A stretch of DNA of 64,000 nucleotides from Rhizobium rhizoryzae (GCF_011046895.1 NZ_CP049250.1:1159501-1223500), one strand, 5' to 3'. Positions 18,432 to 28,767 are shown, counted from the first letter of the stretch. Notes: generated by a model from the sequence alone, not told the origin. Made by a program: numbers and translations.

Positions 18432-19202
18432 ATGAACGAACTGATGTTACCGGAGAGGCAACAACGCATCCGCGACCGTCTTTCGGTTGACGGACGCGTC
18501 ATCGCCGCCAGTCTCGCCGCCGAGTTCGGTGTTTCGGAAGATACGATCAGACGCGATCTCCGAGACATGGCTGCGGCCGGTCTCTGCGAGCGTGTTTACG
18601 GCGGAGCCCTGCCAGTCGCGAATTGCCTGACCAGCCTTGCTCAGCGATCCGCTCAGGACAAGCCCCGCAAACAGCGTCTTGCGCGCACTCTTCTCAGTTC
18701 AATGCAGGCCCGTTCCGTCGTTTTCCTGGATGCCGGGAGCACGAACCTCGCACTTGCCGAACTGATTCCGGACGCATTCGAGCTCACCATCATAACCAAT
18801 GCTGCTGCGATTGCCCTTGCATTGGCCGAGAAACCTTCTGTCGAAACCATCCTGATCGGAGGTAAGTTCGATCGCATGGTGGGCGGGGCTGTCGGGGCCG
18901 ATGCCGTGGAACAGTTAAGGCGCTTTACACCTGATCTCTGCCTGATCGGCACCTGCGGCTTCAGTCAATCCGGAATTCTTTCCGTATACGGCCATGAAGA
19001 TGCTGCTTTCAAAAGAGCTGCGGTAAGCCAGGCAAAAGAGACCGCAGTGGCCGTGACAACTGAAAAAATAGGCGTTTCCGCCCCCTTCCAGATTGCCGAA
19101 CCTGGTCAATATCACCGTCTCATCGTGGAAGAGGGGCTCGATGCCGATAGCCTCTTCGCTGCCCGTCAGCATGGATGCCAGATCCAGTTTGCGCGAACCT
19201 GA
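18432..19202 (+). CDS. DeoR/GlpR-family transcriptional regulator
   Basis: DNA-binding repressor of 256 aa. It has an N-terminal DeoR-type winged helix (ASLAAEFGVSEDTIRRDL at about residues 27-44) and a C-terminal DeoR effector domain (DAGSTNLALAE, ITNAAAIA, LIGGKFDRMVGGAVG), which normally senses a phosphorylated sugar. It is divergent from the amino acid transporter and 22 bp upstream of an MFS gene on the same strand, so the MFS transporter is its likeliest target. The ATG at 18432 has a poor ribosome site; another ATG lies at 18444. Confidence 0.9.
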   Translation: MNELMLPERQQRIRDRLSVDGRVIAASLAAEFGVSEDTIRRDLRDMAAAGLCERVYGGALPVANCLTSLAQRSAQDKPRKQRLARTLLSSMQARSVVFLDAGSTNLALAELIPDAFELTIITNAAAIALALAEKPSVETILIGGKFDRMVGGAVGADAVEQLRRFTPDLCLIGTCGFSQSGILSVYGHEDAAFKRAAVSQAKETAVAVTTEKIGVSAPFQIAEPGQYHRLIVEEGLDADSLFAARQHGCQIQFART

Positions 19203-19224
19203 TCGTCTAGAGAGTGAGCAATCA

Positions 19225-20418
19225 ATGAACAACGCAGCATCTTCATCGCTTGCCTCCGGGCCTGCACCGGTCGTCACGCGCGAGCGTGCTGCCGTGGCGC
19301 TGATGTTTCTGATGAACGGGTTTCTGGTGGGTGCCTGGGCACCGAAGATTCCCGAATTCGCCAGCCGCCTTGCCTTGAGCGAAAGTGCACTCGGCCTGAT
19401 GATCCTGACCTTCGGTCTAGGCTCCATCACCATGATGCCGGTGGCAGGCATGCAGATTGCGCGCTTCGGTTCGGCCTGGGTCACGCGGATCACTGCGGTG
19501 CTGGTCGTTCCAACCCTGCTTCTCCTGACGGCGGTCGGATCGGTCTGGACGGCGGCCGTTGCCATCTTCCTCTTCGGAGGATTGATCGGCGCCATGGACG
19601 TGGCGATGAACGCCAATGCCGTTGCGACGGAAAAGCACATGCGCCGCTCCATCATGTCATCCTGCCATGCTTTCTGGAGCCTTGGCGGCCTGATCGGTGC
19701 CAGCACCGGCGGCATTTTGATTGCCAGTGTCGGGGCTTTCGGCCACGCAGCAATTGCAACGCTGGCGGCGGCGGCGATGGTGGCGGTTGCCTGGCCTATG
19801 ATGCTGGCAGACAAACCTCACGCTGAAGAGGCAAAGGAGAAGATACGCCTGCCGATGACGCCGCTGCCTTGGCTGATTGGCCTGGTGGCGCTGTTCTCCA
19901 TGGTGCCAGAGGGCGCGGTGCTGGATTGGGGTGCACTCTATCTGCGCAATGAACTGGGTGCCTCCGTGCAGCTTTCCGGCTTTGCCTATGCAGCTTTCTC
20001 GCTGACCATGGCCGTGATGCGCTTTGCCGGAGACATCGTGCGTGACCGTCTGGGCGCTGTCCGAACATTGCGGATCTGCACTGTGATTGCCATGATCGGC
20101 TTGCTGATTGCAGGCTTTGCGCCGAATGCCACACTGGTCATCATCGGTTTCGCCTTCGCCGGTATCGGCATTTCCAACATGGTGCCGATCGCCTTTTCCG
20201 CCGCTGGAAACCTGCCGGGCATGGCGCAGGGCATTGGTCTTTCCGTTGTCACAACCATGGGCTATTCCGGCATTCTCGTCGCGCCTTCGCTGATCGGCTT
20301 CATTGCCGAGCATGTGGGCCTAGGGACGATCTTCGCGGCACTGCCCGCGCTGCATATCGTGGTTCTTGTGCTCTCGGGTCTTGCGCGGCATGCCGACCGA
20401 CCTGCCGGCTCACAGTGA
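19225..20418 (+). CDS. MFS transporter
   Basis: Major facilitator membrane protein of 397 aa with about 12 hydrophobic segments and a central cytoplasmic loop containing HAEEAKEKIR. The first-half motif GAWAPKIPEFASRLALSE resembles the YbjJ/FucP-like subgroup. The ATG at 19225 follows GAGTGAGC and gives a normal N-terminus; earlier in-frame codons overlap the DeoR gene. It is probably co-transcribed with the DeoR gene. Substrate unknown; sugar or drug efflux are both possible. Confidence 0.88.
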   Translation: MNNAASSSLASGPAPVVTRERAAVALMFLMNGFLVGAWAPKIPEFASRLALSESALGLMILTFGLGSITMMPVAGMQIARFGSAWVTRITAVLVVPTLLLLTAVGSVWTAAVAIFLFGGLIGAMDVAMNANAVATEKHMRRSIMSSCHAFWSLGGLIGASTGGILIASVGAFGHAAIATLAAAAMVAVAWPMMLADKPHAEEAKEKIRLPMTPLPWLIGLVALFSMVPEGAVLDWGALYLRNELGASVQLSGFAYAAFSLTMAVMRFAGDIVRDRLGAVRTLRICTVIAMIGLLIAGFAPNATLVIIGFAFAGIGISNMVPIAFSAAGNLPGMAQGIGLSVVTTMGYSGILVAPSLIGFIAEHVGLGTIFAALPALHIVVLVLSGLARHADRPAGSQ

Positions 20419-20518
20419 ATGGGAAGGGCCAGCGAGGGAATGTGATCTGGCGCAGGTGTTGACAAGCCCCCGCGCATGATCCACCTGAGGGGCACTTTTT
20501 CTGATTAAGGTGATCTCC

Positions 20519-21763
20519 ATGTCGTCCGCTTATGATCCGAAACCACGCCGCGCCTCCGTCGCCGTTGATGTGGGCGGCGTCATCGTCGGGGGCGGTGCGC
20601 CCGTCGTTGTTCAGTCGATGACGAACACGGATACGGCGGATGTGGATTCCACCGTCGCGCAGGTGGCCGCGCTGTTTCAGGCGGGCTCCGAGATCGTTCG
20701 CATTACCGTGGACCGTGATGAAAGTGCTGCGGCAGTCCCGAAGATCCGCGAGCGCCTGCTGCGCCTTGGCATGGATGTGCCGCTGGTGGGAGACTTCCAC
20801 TATATTGGCCACAAGCTCCTGAGCGATCATCCGGCCTGCGCGGAAGCGCTTGCGAAATATCGCATCAATCCCGGCAATGTCGGCTTCAAGGACAAGAAGG
20901 ACAAGCAGTTCGCAGATATCATCGAGATGGCGATCCGCTACGACAAGCCGGTGCGTATCGGCGTCAACTGGGGTTCTCTTGACCAGGATCTGCTAACACG
21001 CTTGATGGACGAGAACCAAGCGCAGGGCTCGCCACTTTCAGCGCGCGAAGTCATGCATGAGGCCATCTGCCAGTCGGCGCTCTTGTCTGCGCAGCTGGCG
21101 GAAGAGATCGGCCTGCCACGCAATCGCATCATCCTCTCGGCCAAGGTCAGTCAGGTACAGGATCTGATCGCGGTTTATGGCATGCTGGCGGAACGTTCGG
21201 ACCATGCTTTGCATCTTGGCCTGACCGAGGCAGGCATGGGCACAAAGGGTATCGTCGCTTCCTCCGCCGCCATGGGTTACGTGTTGCAGCACGGCATCGG
21301 CGATACGATCCGTGTGTCGCTGACCCCTGAGCCGAATGGCGACCGTACGCGCGAGGTGCAGGTTGCGCAGGAGCTGTTGCAGGTTATGGGCTTTCGCCAG
21401 TTCGTGCCGGTCGTTGCGGCCTGTCCCGGCTGCGGTCGCACCACTTCGACGGTGTTTCAGGAACTCGCCCAGAAAATTCAGGATGATATCCGTAAGAACA
21501 TGCCGGTCTGGCGCGAGAAATATCCGGGCGTAGAAGGTCTGAACGTTGCGGTCATGGGCTGCATCGTCAATGGTCCGGGCGAAAGCAAGCATGCCGATAT
21601 CGGCATTTCGCTTCCCGGTACAGGTGAAACTCCTGCCGCACCTGTTTTCATCGATGGGCAAAAGGCGCTGACGCTGCGTGGCCCGAACATTGCCGCTGAA
21701 TTCGAAGCCCTCGTCATCGATTACATCGAGAAGCGGTTCGGTCACAAAACAGCGGCGGAATGA
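20519..21763 (+). CDS. ispG: 4-hydroxy-3-methylbut-2-en-1-yl diphosphate synthase IspG
   Basis: Penultimate enzyme of the MEP isoprenoid pathway, converting MEcPP to HMBPP. At 414 aa, it has the N-terminal barrel ([13 protein letters not shown], near residue 35) and the [4Fe-4S] ligands C302 and C305 in CPGCGRT and C348 in GCIVNGPGE, with the fourth ligand Glu in the same motif. The ATG at 20519 has AAGGTG upstream at good spacing; a GTG three codons earlier is the alternative. An ispA-type prenyl synthase nearby serves the same pathway. Confidence 0.97.
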   Translation: MSSAYDPKPRRASVAVDVGGVIVGGGAPVVVQSMTNTDTADVDSTVAQVAALFQAGSEIVRITVDRDESAAAVPKIRERLLRLGMDVPLVGDFHYIGHKLLSDHPACAEALAKYRINPGNVGFKDKKDKQFADIIEMAIRYDKPVRIGVNWGSLDQDLLTRLMDENQAQGSPLSAREVMHEAICQSALLSAQLAEEIGLPRNRIILSAKVSQVQDLIAVYGMLAERSDHALHLGLTEAGMGTKGIVASSAAMGYVLQHGIGDTIRVSLTPEPNGDRTREVQVAQELLQVMGFRQFVPVVAACPGCGRTTSTVFQELAQKIQDDIRKNMPVWREKYPGVEGLNVAVMGCIVNGPGESKHADIGISLPGTGETPAAPVFIDGQKALTLRGPNIAAEFEALVIDYIEKRFGHKTAAE

Positions 21764-21851
21764 ATTTCTGGCAGGATGGCGGGACCTCCTCGCTCTTGCC
21801 GCAATTCATGGTAAAGGAATCGCCTCCATCACGACGGGGACGGACGATTCC

Positions 21852-22517
21852 ATGCTCAAGAAAATCATCATTGTCGCCACCTGCGCGACCTATCTTTCCG
21901 CCTGCACGACGACTGATCCCTATACGGGCCAACAGAAGGTTTCCAATACGGCGGGTGGCGCTGCCATCGGTGCGGGCCTGGGCGCGCTTGCCGGTCTGGC
22001 CGTTGGGAATTCGCCAGTCGGCCGCCGCAATGCAGCGCTCATCGGGGCGGGCGTCGGTGCGCTCGCAGGCGGCGCTATCGGCAACTACATGGACCAGCAG
22101 GAATCGGAACTGCGCGCACAGTTGCAGGGAACCGGTATTTCCGTAACCCGCGTCGGCGATCGCATCATTCTGAATATGCCGTCTAACATCACCTTCCCGA
22201 CGGATCAGGATCAGGTTCTGCCGGGCTTCTACCAGACGCTCGATTCGGTCGCGCTTGTGCTGAACAAGTTCAATCGTACGCTGATCGACGTCAACGGCCA
22301 TACGGATTCCACCGGAAGTGCAGCCCACAATCAGGAGCTCTCCGAGCGCCGCGCGGCATCCGTCGCCAATTATCTCGGTGGGCGGGGTGTGGATCAGCGC
22401 CGCATGTCAACGCTTGGTTTCGGTCCATCCCAGCCGGTTGCCTCCAACGCAACACCCAATGGCCGAGCGCAGAATCGCCGCGTCGAAATCCAGATCGCGC
22501 CGATCACGCAGGGCTGA
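21852..22517 (+). CDS. OmpA-family lipoprotein with glycine-zipper segment
   Basis: Outer-membrane lipoprotein (221 aa) expected to bind peptidoglycan. The signal sequence ends in lipobox LSAC with Cys18. Then come two glycine-rich membrane-like stretches (GGAAIGAGLGALAGLAVG and GAGVGALAGGAIGNY, about residues 36-75) and a C-terminal OmpA domain with NGHTDSTGSAAHNQELSERR. This layout matches YiaD-like proteins. The ATG at 21852 starts the signal peptide. It lies 88 bp after ispG and is followed by a terminator. Confidence 0.93.
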   Translation: MLKKIIIVATCATYLSACTTTDPYTGQQKVSNTAGGAAIGAGLGALAGLAVGNSPVGRRNAALIGAGVGALAGGAIGNYMDQQESELRAQLQGTGISVTRVGDRIILNMPSNITFPTDQDQVLPGFYQTLDSVALVLNKFNRTLIDVNGHTDSTGSAAHNQELSERRAASVANYLGGRGVDQRRMSTLGFGPSQPVASNATPNGRAQNRRVEIQIAPITQG

Positions 22518-22541
22518 TCATCGGATCAAGCGTATACAGAC

Positions 22542-22570
22542 AAGGCGTCGCGCCAAGCGGCGCCTTTTTT
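22542..22570 (+). terminator. Rho-independent terminator after the OmpA-like gene
   Basis: Stem AGGCG(t)CG / CG(g)CGCCT with a CGCCAAG-type loop, followed by TTTTTT. It also lies between convergent genes. Confidence 0.85.
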
Positions 22571-22584
22571 CATATTGAACCTCT

Positions 22585-23226
22585 TCAGAGCGCGCTCGAA
22601 ATCATCTTTACGCCAGCCGCGCCGAAGAAGAGTGCCATCAGCGCGTCAAGCGGGCGCCGCGCATTGCGATAGAGGTTGACGGCCCGCCGCGTTGAAAACA
22701 GCAAGGCATAGGTCATGAAGACGGTTATGCCAGTCAGCAGGCAGCCGCAGACCACGATTGCGACGGAGATGGCCGATGCGCCGGGAGGAAGCCCGAGCGA
22801 GATCGTTGCCAGCCAGCCAAAGATCGCCTTCGGATTGGTGAGGTGAATGGCATAGCCGGTCAGATAGACCCGCCACAGGCTCTTTTGACGCACAGGAGTG
22901 GTCAGATCTTCCCCGGATGGAGCCCGCCTCAGGCTTCTTGCTGCTTTGAAGGCGAGGTAAAGCATGTAGAGCCCGCCGACGATCTTGAGAAGTTGCAGGA
23001 TTTCGCCATAGCGAGTCAGAACCGCCGCAAGACCCAGTGCTGCCGCCATTGCCCAGGTGAATGAGCCCGTGAAAATGCCGAGTGCGATCACGATGCCGCG
23101 TTTGCGGCCCTCATTCATCGCGGTTCCCATGATTGCCAGATTGGCGGGGCCGGGGGTTATGACTGCCACGAGGTAAAGGCTGTAGGCCGCCATCAATTGC
23201 GGCCAGTGCTGAAAAAGTTCTGACAT
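22585..23226 (-). CDS. LysE/RhtB-family amino acid exporter
   Basis: Inner-membrane exporter of 213 aa with about six hydrophobic helices and the family signature VITPGPANLAIMGTAMNEGRK... near residues 22-44. Members export lysine, threonine, homoserine or related metabolites; the substrate here cannot be told. The ATG at 23226 gives the normal length, and upstream in-frame codons lack a ribosome site. Confidence 0.92.
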   Translation of the reverse strand: MSELFQHWPQLMAAYSLYLVAVITPGPANLAIMGTAMNEGRKRGIVIALGIFTGSFTWAMAAALGLAAVLTRYGEILQLLKIVGGLYMLYLAFKAARSLRRAPSGEDLTTPVRQKSLWRVYLTGYAIHLTNPKAIFGWLATISLGLPPGASAISVAIVVCGCLLTGITVFMTYALLFSTRRAVNLYRNARRPLDALMALFFGAAGVKMISSAL

Positions 23227-23328
23227 GCGGCTATCCCGGCTTCGTTTGGCCAAGAATGCACAGGCAGGCCGCTGCAAGTCACGTGACAAGTTTTGAAGAC
23301 TTGGATCACCGAATGTGATGGGAGAGGG

Positions 23329-24246
23329 TCAACTCTTCCTGTTTGCGACGAAACGTGCCGTGGCCACCAGAACCTGCGCCTTCTCGCCATAAGGCTGCAG
23401 AAGCTCGACGGCTTCCGTCACCAACTGGTCGAGTCGTCTTTCGGCCCAATCGAGGCCGTTGCGCGAAACGAGGGTAGCCTTGCCCCGGTCAGCATCCTTG
23501 CCCGTTGCCTTGCCCATCGTAGCGGCATCGGAGGTCACGTCCAGCACGTCGTCCGCGATCTGGAAGGCGAGGCCTATGATCTCTCCAAAGCGGCGCAGGC
23601 GCTTGCGATCGTCCTCAGAGGCGCCGGCAATGATGGCTCCGGCTTCACAGGCAAAGCGCAGCAGAGCGCCTGTCTTCATGGCCTGGAGCGTGATGACGCC
23701 ATCCTCATCCGGTGCCGTGGTCTCTGCCGCAAGGTCCAGTGCCTGTCCGCCTGCCATGCCCCCAAGACCGGCGGCACGCGAAAGCGCCAGGACAAGCTCC
23801 ACCTTGCGGTCCGCTGCGAGCTTCGTTGCGGGCGCGGTGATGATATCGAACGCATAGGTCAGAAGGCTGTCACCGGCCAGAATGGCTGTCGCTTCGTCAA
23901 ACGCCTTGTGAACAGTCGGCTGGCCCCGGCGCAGGTCATCGTCGTCCATGGCGGGAAGATCGTCATGGATCAGGGAATAGCTGTGCAGGCATTCAAGAGC
24001 CGCACCGACGCGCGAAGCAGCCTCCGGATCGCCGCCAAACAACAGCGCGCTTTCCTGCACGAGAAAGGGCCGAAGCCGCTTGCCGCCATTCAGCGTGCCG
24101 TGGCGCATCGCCGCCAGCAGATGGTTCGGGCGGACAATCTCATCGTCGCGAACCGTGCTGTCGAGCAGGTCCGAGAGCAGACGTTCCATATCGGCCGCGC
24201 GTTGGCGCAAGTGATCTTCGAAAAGGGTGCTATCCAAGGTCTTCAT
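23329..24246 (-). CDS. ispA: Short-chain prenyl diphosphate synthase (farnesyl type)
   Basis: Condenses isopentenyl diphosphate with allylic primers, most likely to farnesyl diphosphate. It has 305 aa. The first Asp-rich motif DDLPAMDDDD carries the two-residue insertion typical of bacterial type II FPP synthases, and the second is DDVLD in FQIADDVLDVT. NGGKRLRPFL and the GQALDL segment are also present. The ATG at 24246 fits the family N-terminus. Product chain length is inferred; a geranylgeranyl product cannot be excluded. Confidence 0.92.
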   Translation of the reverse strand: MKTLDSTLFEDHLRQRAADMERLLSDLLDSTVRDDEIVRPNHLLAAMRHGTLNGGKRLRPFLVQESALLFGGDPEAASRVGAALECLHSYSLIHDDLPAMDDDDLRRGQPTVHKAFDEATAILAGDSLLTYAFDIITAPATKLAADRKVELVLALSRAAGLGGMAGGQALDLAAETTAPDEDGVITLQAMKTGALLRFACEAGAIIAGASEDDRKRLRRFGEIIGLAFQIADDVLDVTSDAATMGKATGKDADRGKATLVSRNGLDWAERRLDQLVTEAVELLQPYGEKAQVLVATARFVANRKS

Positions 24247-24379
24247 GGCGGTTCCTTGGCATGAGCGGCGGGCGGAGGCAACGAAGTTTTGCGAAAAGCC
24301 TTGAGTAAGCGGCACTGCCACTCGCTTTCGATGCACGGTGCCGGTATGAACACAACAGGAATGGCTAAAACGAGTAGGG

Positions 24380-25135
24380 ATGTTGGACGTTTCCTCCGAC
24401 CAGCAGCAATCCGAAGAGGACGAGGCACCGCCCATGGCGAGCCCAAAGCCCGACTGGCGGATCAGGGAAAGGCTGCTGCTTGCCGCCAAGATCGTGGGTG
24501 CATTTCTTCTGCTGCCTTATGTGCTGGTTCTGCTCTACGCGCTCCCATTCGTGCGCCCTGTTTCAACCTTGATGCTGGCCGATCTTGCCCTGTTCAGAGG
24601 CTACGACCGGCAGTGGGTGTCGTTCGAAGATATTTCTCCAACGCTGGTGCGTTCGGTCATGATGTCCGAGGACGGGCAGTTCTGCGCCCATGGCGGCGTC
24701 GACTGGGTTCAGATGCGCGGGGTCGTTCAGGATGCGCTGGAGGGCGAGGCGACGCGTGGCGCAAGCACCATTCCCATGCAGACGGCAAAGAACCTGTTCC
24801 TCTGGAATGGCCGAAGCTTCGTTCGAAAGGGGCTGGAACTGCCTCTTGCCATGTGGGCCGATCTCGTCTGGTCGAAGCGACGCATGATGGAAATCTATCT
24901 CAACGTTGCCGAATGGGGCCCTGGCATCTACGGGATCGAGGCGGCCTCGCGACACTATTTCAAGGTGCCTGCCGCCAAGTTGACCCGGCGACAGGCTGGT
25001 CTCCTGGCTGTTGCGCTTCCCAATCCAATCACCCGGGTTGCCAGCAAGCCCGGGCGAGGGATGCAGCGGCTTGCCGGGGTTATCGAAAGGCGTGCGCAAG
25101 CAGCGGGTGGCTACATAAGCTGCCTTTATGGCTAA
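24380..25135 (+). CDS. mtgA: Monofunctional peptidoglycan glycosyltransferase MtgA
   Basis: Inner-membrane enzyme polymerising lipid II into glycan strands. It is up to 251 aa, with one N-terminal membrane helix (about residues 35-57) and a GT51 domain: catalytic Glu in [13 protein letters not shown] near residue 95, then [17 protein letters not shown] and [21 protein letters not shown]. No transpeptidase domain follows, as expected for MtgA. The ATG at 24434, preceded by GAGGACGAGG, is an equally plausible start (233 aa). Confidence 0.94.
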   Translation: MLDVSSDQQQSEEDEAPPMASPKPDWRIRERLLLAAKIVGAFLLLPYVLVLLYALPFVRPVSTLMLADLALFRGYDRQWVSFEDISPTLVRSVMMSEDGQFCAHGGVDWVQMRGVVQDALEGEATRGASTIPMQTAKNLFLWNGRSFVRKGLELPLAMWADLVWSKRRMMEIYLNVAEWGPGIYGIEAASRHYFKVPAAKLTRRQAGLLAVALPNPITRVASKPGRGMQRLAGVIERRAQAAGGYISCLYG

Positions 25136-25207
25136 CCTCACAAAAATGCATTGGAGCCCGGCAAGCCATGCCTGTAGGTTCGCTGGAAACGAGCAGAGGG
25201 TGGATCG

Positions 25208-25855
25208 ATGGACGGGCTGGTACTTTATATCGCGAACAAGAATTATTCTTCCTGGTCCCTTCGTCCCTGGATGGCCATGAAGGCCGCGAATGTTCCATTC
25301 GAAGAGGTGCTGACCCAGTTCGACGATAGCGGCGGCAATCCCAAGTTCCGCGAATTCTCGCCGACCGGCAGGGTGCCGGTGCTGAAACATGGCAGCCTGC
25401 ATATCTGGGAGTCGCTGGCCATCATCGAGTATGTGGCCGAGCTTTATCCGGAGGCTGGCGTCTGGCCTTATGATCCTGCCGACCGCGCATTGGCCCGCTC
25501 TATTTCCATGGAGATGCTTTCCGGCTTTCGTGCCCTGCGTGGCGCCTGCCCCATGAACATGCGTCGCGAGAAGAGGGCTATCGACCTGCCGGATGGTGTG
25601 GCAGGCGATGTAGCGCGGATCACCGAGATCTGGAAAACGATGCGGCATCGCTCCGGCGGGCCATTCCTGTTCGGTGCCTTCAGTGGTGCGGATGCGATGT
25701 TTGCGCCGGTGATCAACCGTCTGGACGTCTATGATATAGCGGTTGACGACGACACCAGATCCTATATGGCTGCCATGCAGGCGCATCCGGCATGGATCGA
25801 ATGGAAGGAGGCGGCCCTGGCCGAACCCTGGATCGTTCCGGCGGATGAAGCCTGA
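25208..25855 (+). CDS. Glutathione S-transferase family protein
   Basis: Cytoplasmic protein of 215 aa with an N-terminal thioredoxin-like GST domain (NYSSWSLRPWMAM near residues 12-24, GRVPVL with the cis-Pro, and the ES pair in IWESLAI) and an all-helical C-terminal domain. The SSWSLR start is typical of the zeta/beta-like YfcF or bll-type GSTs. Function is probably glutathione conjugation or isomerisation; the substrate is not predictable. Confidence 0.9.
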   Translation: MDGLVLYIANKNYSSWSLRPWMAMKAANVPFEEVLTQFDDSGGNPKFREFSPTGRVPVLKHGSLHIWESLAIIEYVAELYPEAGVWPYDPADRALARSISMEMLSGFRALRGACPMNMRREKRAIDLPDGVAGDVARITEIWKTMRHRSGGPFLFGAFSGADAMFAPVINRLDVYDIAVDDDTRSYMAAMQAHPAWIEWKEAALAEPWIVPADEA

Positions 25856-26018
25856 TTTGCCTCCCGGGTCTGAATTGACTCTAAAAAATCCCTGTGGGGA
25901 CTGGTCAAAGCCTGTTCCGGCATGTATAAGCGCCGCAAATTTCCGAGATCGAAGCTAGTCTTTCACGGTCGATACCGGCCGCAGACTGAGTTTTGCACGC
26001 CTATTTGGAGTAACGAGA

Positions 26019-26204
26019 ATGGCAGTACCGAAGAGAAAAGTGAGCCCGTCCAAGCGCGGTATGCGCCGTTCGGCTGACGCCCTGAAGAACCCGACCTACG
26101 TCGAAGACAAGAACTCCGGCGAACTGCGTCGTCCGCACCATATCGACCTGAAGACCGGTATGTATCGTGGTCGCCAGGTTCTGACGCCGAAGGAAAGCGC
26201 ATAA
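26019..26204 (+). CDS. rpmF: 50S ribosomal protein L32
   Basis: Small basic ribosomal protein of 61 aa. The start [19 protein letters not shown] is characteristic. No cysteine is present, so this is the zinc-independent form normal for alphaproteobacteria. A TATAAG -10-like hexamer at 25925-25930 with TGGTCA 17 bp upstream is a possible promoter. A terminator follows the stop. Confidence 0.98.
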   Translation: MAVPKRKVSPSKRGMRRSADALKNPTYVEDKNSGELRRPHHIDLKTGMYRGRQVLTPKESA

Positions 26205-26228
26205 GCGTTTTTCATCGTCTTGATGCTG

Positions 26229-26256
26229 AAAGGCTGGCGTTTCGCCGGCCTTTTCT
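26229..26256 (+). terminator. Rho-independent terminator of rpmF
   Basis: AAGGC(t)GGCG TTT CGCC(g)GCCTT stem followed by TTCT, 24 bases past the rpmF stop. Confidence 0.85.
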
Positions 26257-26280
26257 GTCTTTGGTGGTCTGAAACAGAAA

Positions 26281-26303
26281 AGGGCCGGTATGTATCCGAC
26301 CCT
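26281..26303 (-). terminator. Terminator of the DUF378 gene
   Basis: On the minus strand AGGGTCGG / CCGGCCCT pair with one wobble around a 7-base loop and are followed by TTTTCTG. Confidence 0.75.
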
Positions 26304-26333
26304 TCCTGATTATGCTGGCTGATCGGTTGTTGA

Positions 26334-26570
26334 TCAGTGGCGAATTGTATTTGCCTGGGCAGCGGTTTCGCCCACATTCATTGCGCGGACGAAAGGTCTC
26401 AACTGCCACAGAGCTGACAGGCCCACGAGAACATAGACTATTCTGGAAAGAAGGGCTTGCTGCCCACCGAAGAGAGCCGCGACGAGATCGAAGTTGGCCA
26501 AGCCGACAAGTAGCCAGTTGACACCGCCGATGATGATGAGAAGCAGGGTGATCAGGTTGATGGCACGCAT
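26334..26570 (-). CDS. DUF378 small membrane protein
   Basis: A 78-aa inner-membrane protein of the DUF378 family, with two hydrophobic helices and the family pattern LIIIGGVNWLLVGLANFDLVA followed by VYVLVGLSALWQL. The ATG at 26570 has GGAG upstream and starts right at the family N-terminus; longer in-frame versions add a basic, non-family extension. Role unknown. Confidence 0.9.
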   Translation of the reverse strand: MRAINLITLLLIIIGGVNWLLVGLANFDLVAALFGGQQALLSRIVYVLVGLSALWQLRPFVRAMNVGETAAQANTIRH

Positions 26571-26743
26571 GATTTTCTCCTTGAGGGACGGTGTGCTAAC
26601 CGGATCAAGCCGCTGGAGTTCCTCATGAAAGCGATCGGTTGCAGACACGGAAACGTTACATTTCCGTCCAATGCTCGCTTGAAACAGTTCGGGAGCGATG
26701 AGGCTCCCGTTCGCCAGTCTGGTTGGTTTCGTGCCGCCTTGGC

Positions 26744-27334
26744 TCACGAGCCGAAGCTGTCCAGCCGGTTCTGCAAGCTGCGCAACTGCTCTTTCAGATC
26801 GTCTATGTCGCGTGGGTCGGCGCTCTTCTTCGCCGCTTCCGGCGTGGCCTGCGGTGTTGCACCAAAGGGCGAGAACATTTGCATGGCCTGACGGAACATT
26901 TCCGTATTTCGCCGCACCTGCTCTTCCATCAATTGCATAGGCGCCTGCAGGTTCTTTGTGAGTGGCGTTTCGCCGAAGGCGCGCGTCATCTGTTCGCGCA
27001 TTTGCGTCTGCTGGTCGGCGAAGGTCTTCATCGAGTGCTCGAGGAAGGTGGGCACCACCATCTGCATCTGGTCACCGTAATAGGAGATCAGCTGGCGCAG
27101 GAATGAAATCGGCAACAGGGTATTTCCGGTTTTCGATTCCTGCTCGAAGATAATCTGCGTCAGGACGGAATGGGTGATATCTTCGCCGCTCTTGGCGTCC
27201 TGTACCGTGAAGTCCTCGCCGCGCTTGACCATCTGCGCAAGATCTTCCAGCGTCACGTAAGTGCTGGTGCCTGTATTATAGAGCCGGCGGTTGGCATATT
27301 TTTTTATGACAACGTCGCCATCCGTCTTGGCCAT
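26744..27334 (-). CDS. phaR: Polyhydroxyalkanoate synthesis repressor PhaR
   Basis: Regulator that binds DNA and PHB granules and tunes granule proteins and carbon flow. It has 196 aa. The N-terminal PHB accumulation DNA-binding domain (VVIKKYANRRLYNTGTSTYV, then TLEDLAQMVKRGEDFTV) is followed by a granule-associated domain (TQIIFEQES...LPISFLRQLISYYGDQMQ) and a C-terminal helical, Gln-rich tail that could form a coiled coil. It is divergent from phaA with 251 bp between them, so phaAB control from this region is likely. Confidence 0.96.
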   Translation of the reverse strand: MAKTDGDVVIKKYANRRLYNTGTSTYVTLEDLAQMVKRGEDFTVQDAKSGEDITHSVLTQIIFEQESKTGNTLLPISFLRQLISYYGDQMQMVVPTFLEHSMKTFADQQTQMREQMTRAFGETPLTKNLQAPMQLMEEQVRRNTEMFRQAMQMFSPFGATPQATPEAAKKSADPRDIDDLKEQLRSLQNRLDSFGS

Positions 27335-27585
27335 ATTTATCTCCTGATCCCGTCAATATGGAATTTTGTATTTCGCTCCCGCAGTAACACTACGCTTAAA
27401 TAAACCATGCTGACAACGGATTTGTGCGATGCGAGAGCTGTGGATGATTCGCCCCTCAGGTTGAATCCCGGCATGCAAAGTTTTGACAGGTGCCATGTGA
27501 AATCCGCCGAAGGTTGCCTTTGACTTGTGGCTCAAGCTTTGCCAGTCTTCACTTCAACCAATCAGGGATTTTCGGAGGAACACCC

Positions 27586-28767
27586 ATGAGTCAGCCATCC
27601 ATCGTTATTGCGTCTGCGGCCCGCACTGCCGTCGGTTCATTCAACGGGTCTTTCGCCAACACACCTGCCCATGAGCTGGGTGCCGCCGCCATCAAGGCAG
27701 CGCTGGAACGCGCCAAGGTTGAAGCGTCTGAAGTCGATGAAGTCATTCTTGGACAGATCCTGACCGCTGGCGAGGGACAGAATCCGGCCCGTCAGGCGGC
27801 GATGAAGGCGGGCATTCCGCAGGAAAAGACGGCCTGGGGCATGAACCAGCTCTGCGGCTCGGGTCTGCGCGCCGTCGCGCTTGGAATGCAGCAGATCGCT
27901 TCAGGCGACGCCCGCATCATCGTGGCGGGTGGTCAGGAATCGATGTCCATGGCGCCGCATTGCGCGCATCTGCGCAACGGCACCAAGATGGGCGACATGA
28001 AAATGATCGATACCATGATCAAGGACGGCCTGACGGACGCCTTCTACGGCTATCACATGGGTATCACGGCCGAGAACGTGGCACGTCAGTGGCAGCTTTC
28101 TCGCGACGAGCAGGATCAATTCGCACTGGCTTCCCAGAACAAGGCGGAAGCTGCGCAGAAGGCTGGTCGTTTTGTCGACGAAATCACGCCCTTCGTGGTG
28201 AAGGGACGCAAAGGTGACGTGACGGTCGATGCGGATGAATATATCCGCGCTGGCGCCACGCTGGAAAGCATGACCAAGCTGCGACCGGCCTTCGACAAGG
28301 AAGGAACGGTGACCGCTGGTAATGCCTCCGGTATCAATGACGGGGCAGCCGTCGCGCTTCTGATGAGCGAGGAAGAAGCTGTGCGCCGCGGTATCGTGCC
28401 TATGGCTCGTATCGTATCCTGGGCAACGGCGGGCGTCGATCCGCAGATCATGGGAACAGGACCAATTCCCGCTTCCCGCCGCGCGTTGGAGAAGGCGGGC
28501 TGGTCAGTCAAGGATCTGGATCTGGTCGAAGCAAACGAAGCCTTTGCTGCGCAGGCCTGCGCCGTCAACAAGGACATGGGCTGGGATCCTTCGATCGTGA
28601 ACGTGAACGGCGGTGCGATCGCCATCGGCCATCCGGTGGGTGCTTCCGGCGCGCGTGTCATGAACACGCTTCTGTTTGAAATGAAGCGGCGCGGCGCCAA
28701 GAAGGGTCTTGCGACGCTTTGCATCGGCGGCGGCATGGGCGTTGCCATGTGCTTCGAGGCCATGTGA
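27586..28767 (+). CDS. phaA: Acetyl-CoA acetyltransferase PhaA
   Basis: Biosynthetic thiolase joining two acetyl-CoA to acetoacetyl-CoA, the first PHB step. At 393 aa it has the usual thiolase size. Nucleophile C90 lies in NQLCGSG, H349 in GHPVGASG and C379 in TLCIGGGMG, one residue offset from the Zoogloea enzyme. The ATG at 27586 has a GGAGGAA ribosome site; longer readings overlap the promoter. phaB follows 151 bp downstream on the same strand. Confidence 0.97.
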   Translation: MSQPSIVIASAARTAVGSFNGSFANTPAHELGAAAIKAALERAKVEASEVDEVILGQILTAGEGQNPARQAAMKAGIPQEKTAWGMNQLCGSGLRAVALGMQQIASGDARIIVAGGQESMSMAPHCAHLRNGTKMGDMKMIDTMIKDGLTDAFYGYHMGITAENVARQWQLSRDEQDQFALASQNKAEAAQKAGRFVDEITPFVVKGRKGDVTVDADEYIRAGATLESMTKLRPAFDKEGTVTAGNASGINDGAAVALLMSEEEAVRRGIVPMARIVSWATAGVDPQIMGTGPIPASRRALEKAGWSVKDLDLVEANEAFAAQACAVNKDMGWDPSIVNVNGGAIAIGHPVGASGARVMNTLLFEMKRRGAKKGLATLCIGGGMGVAMCFEAM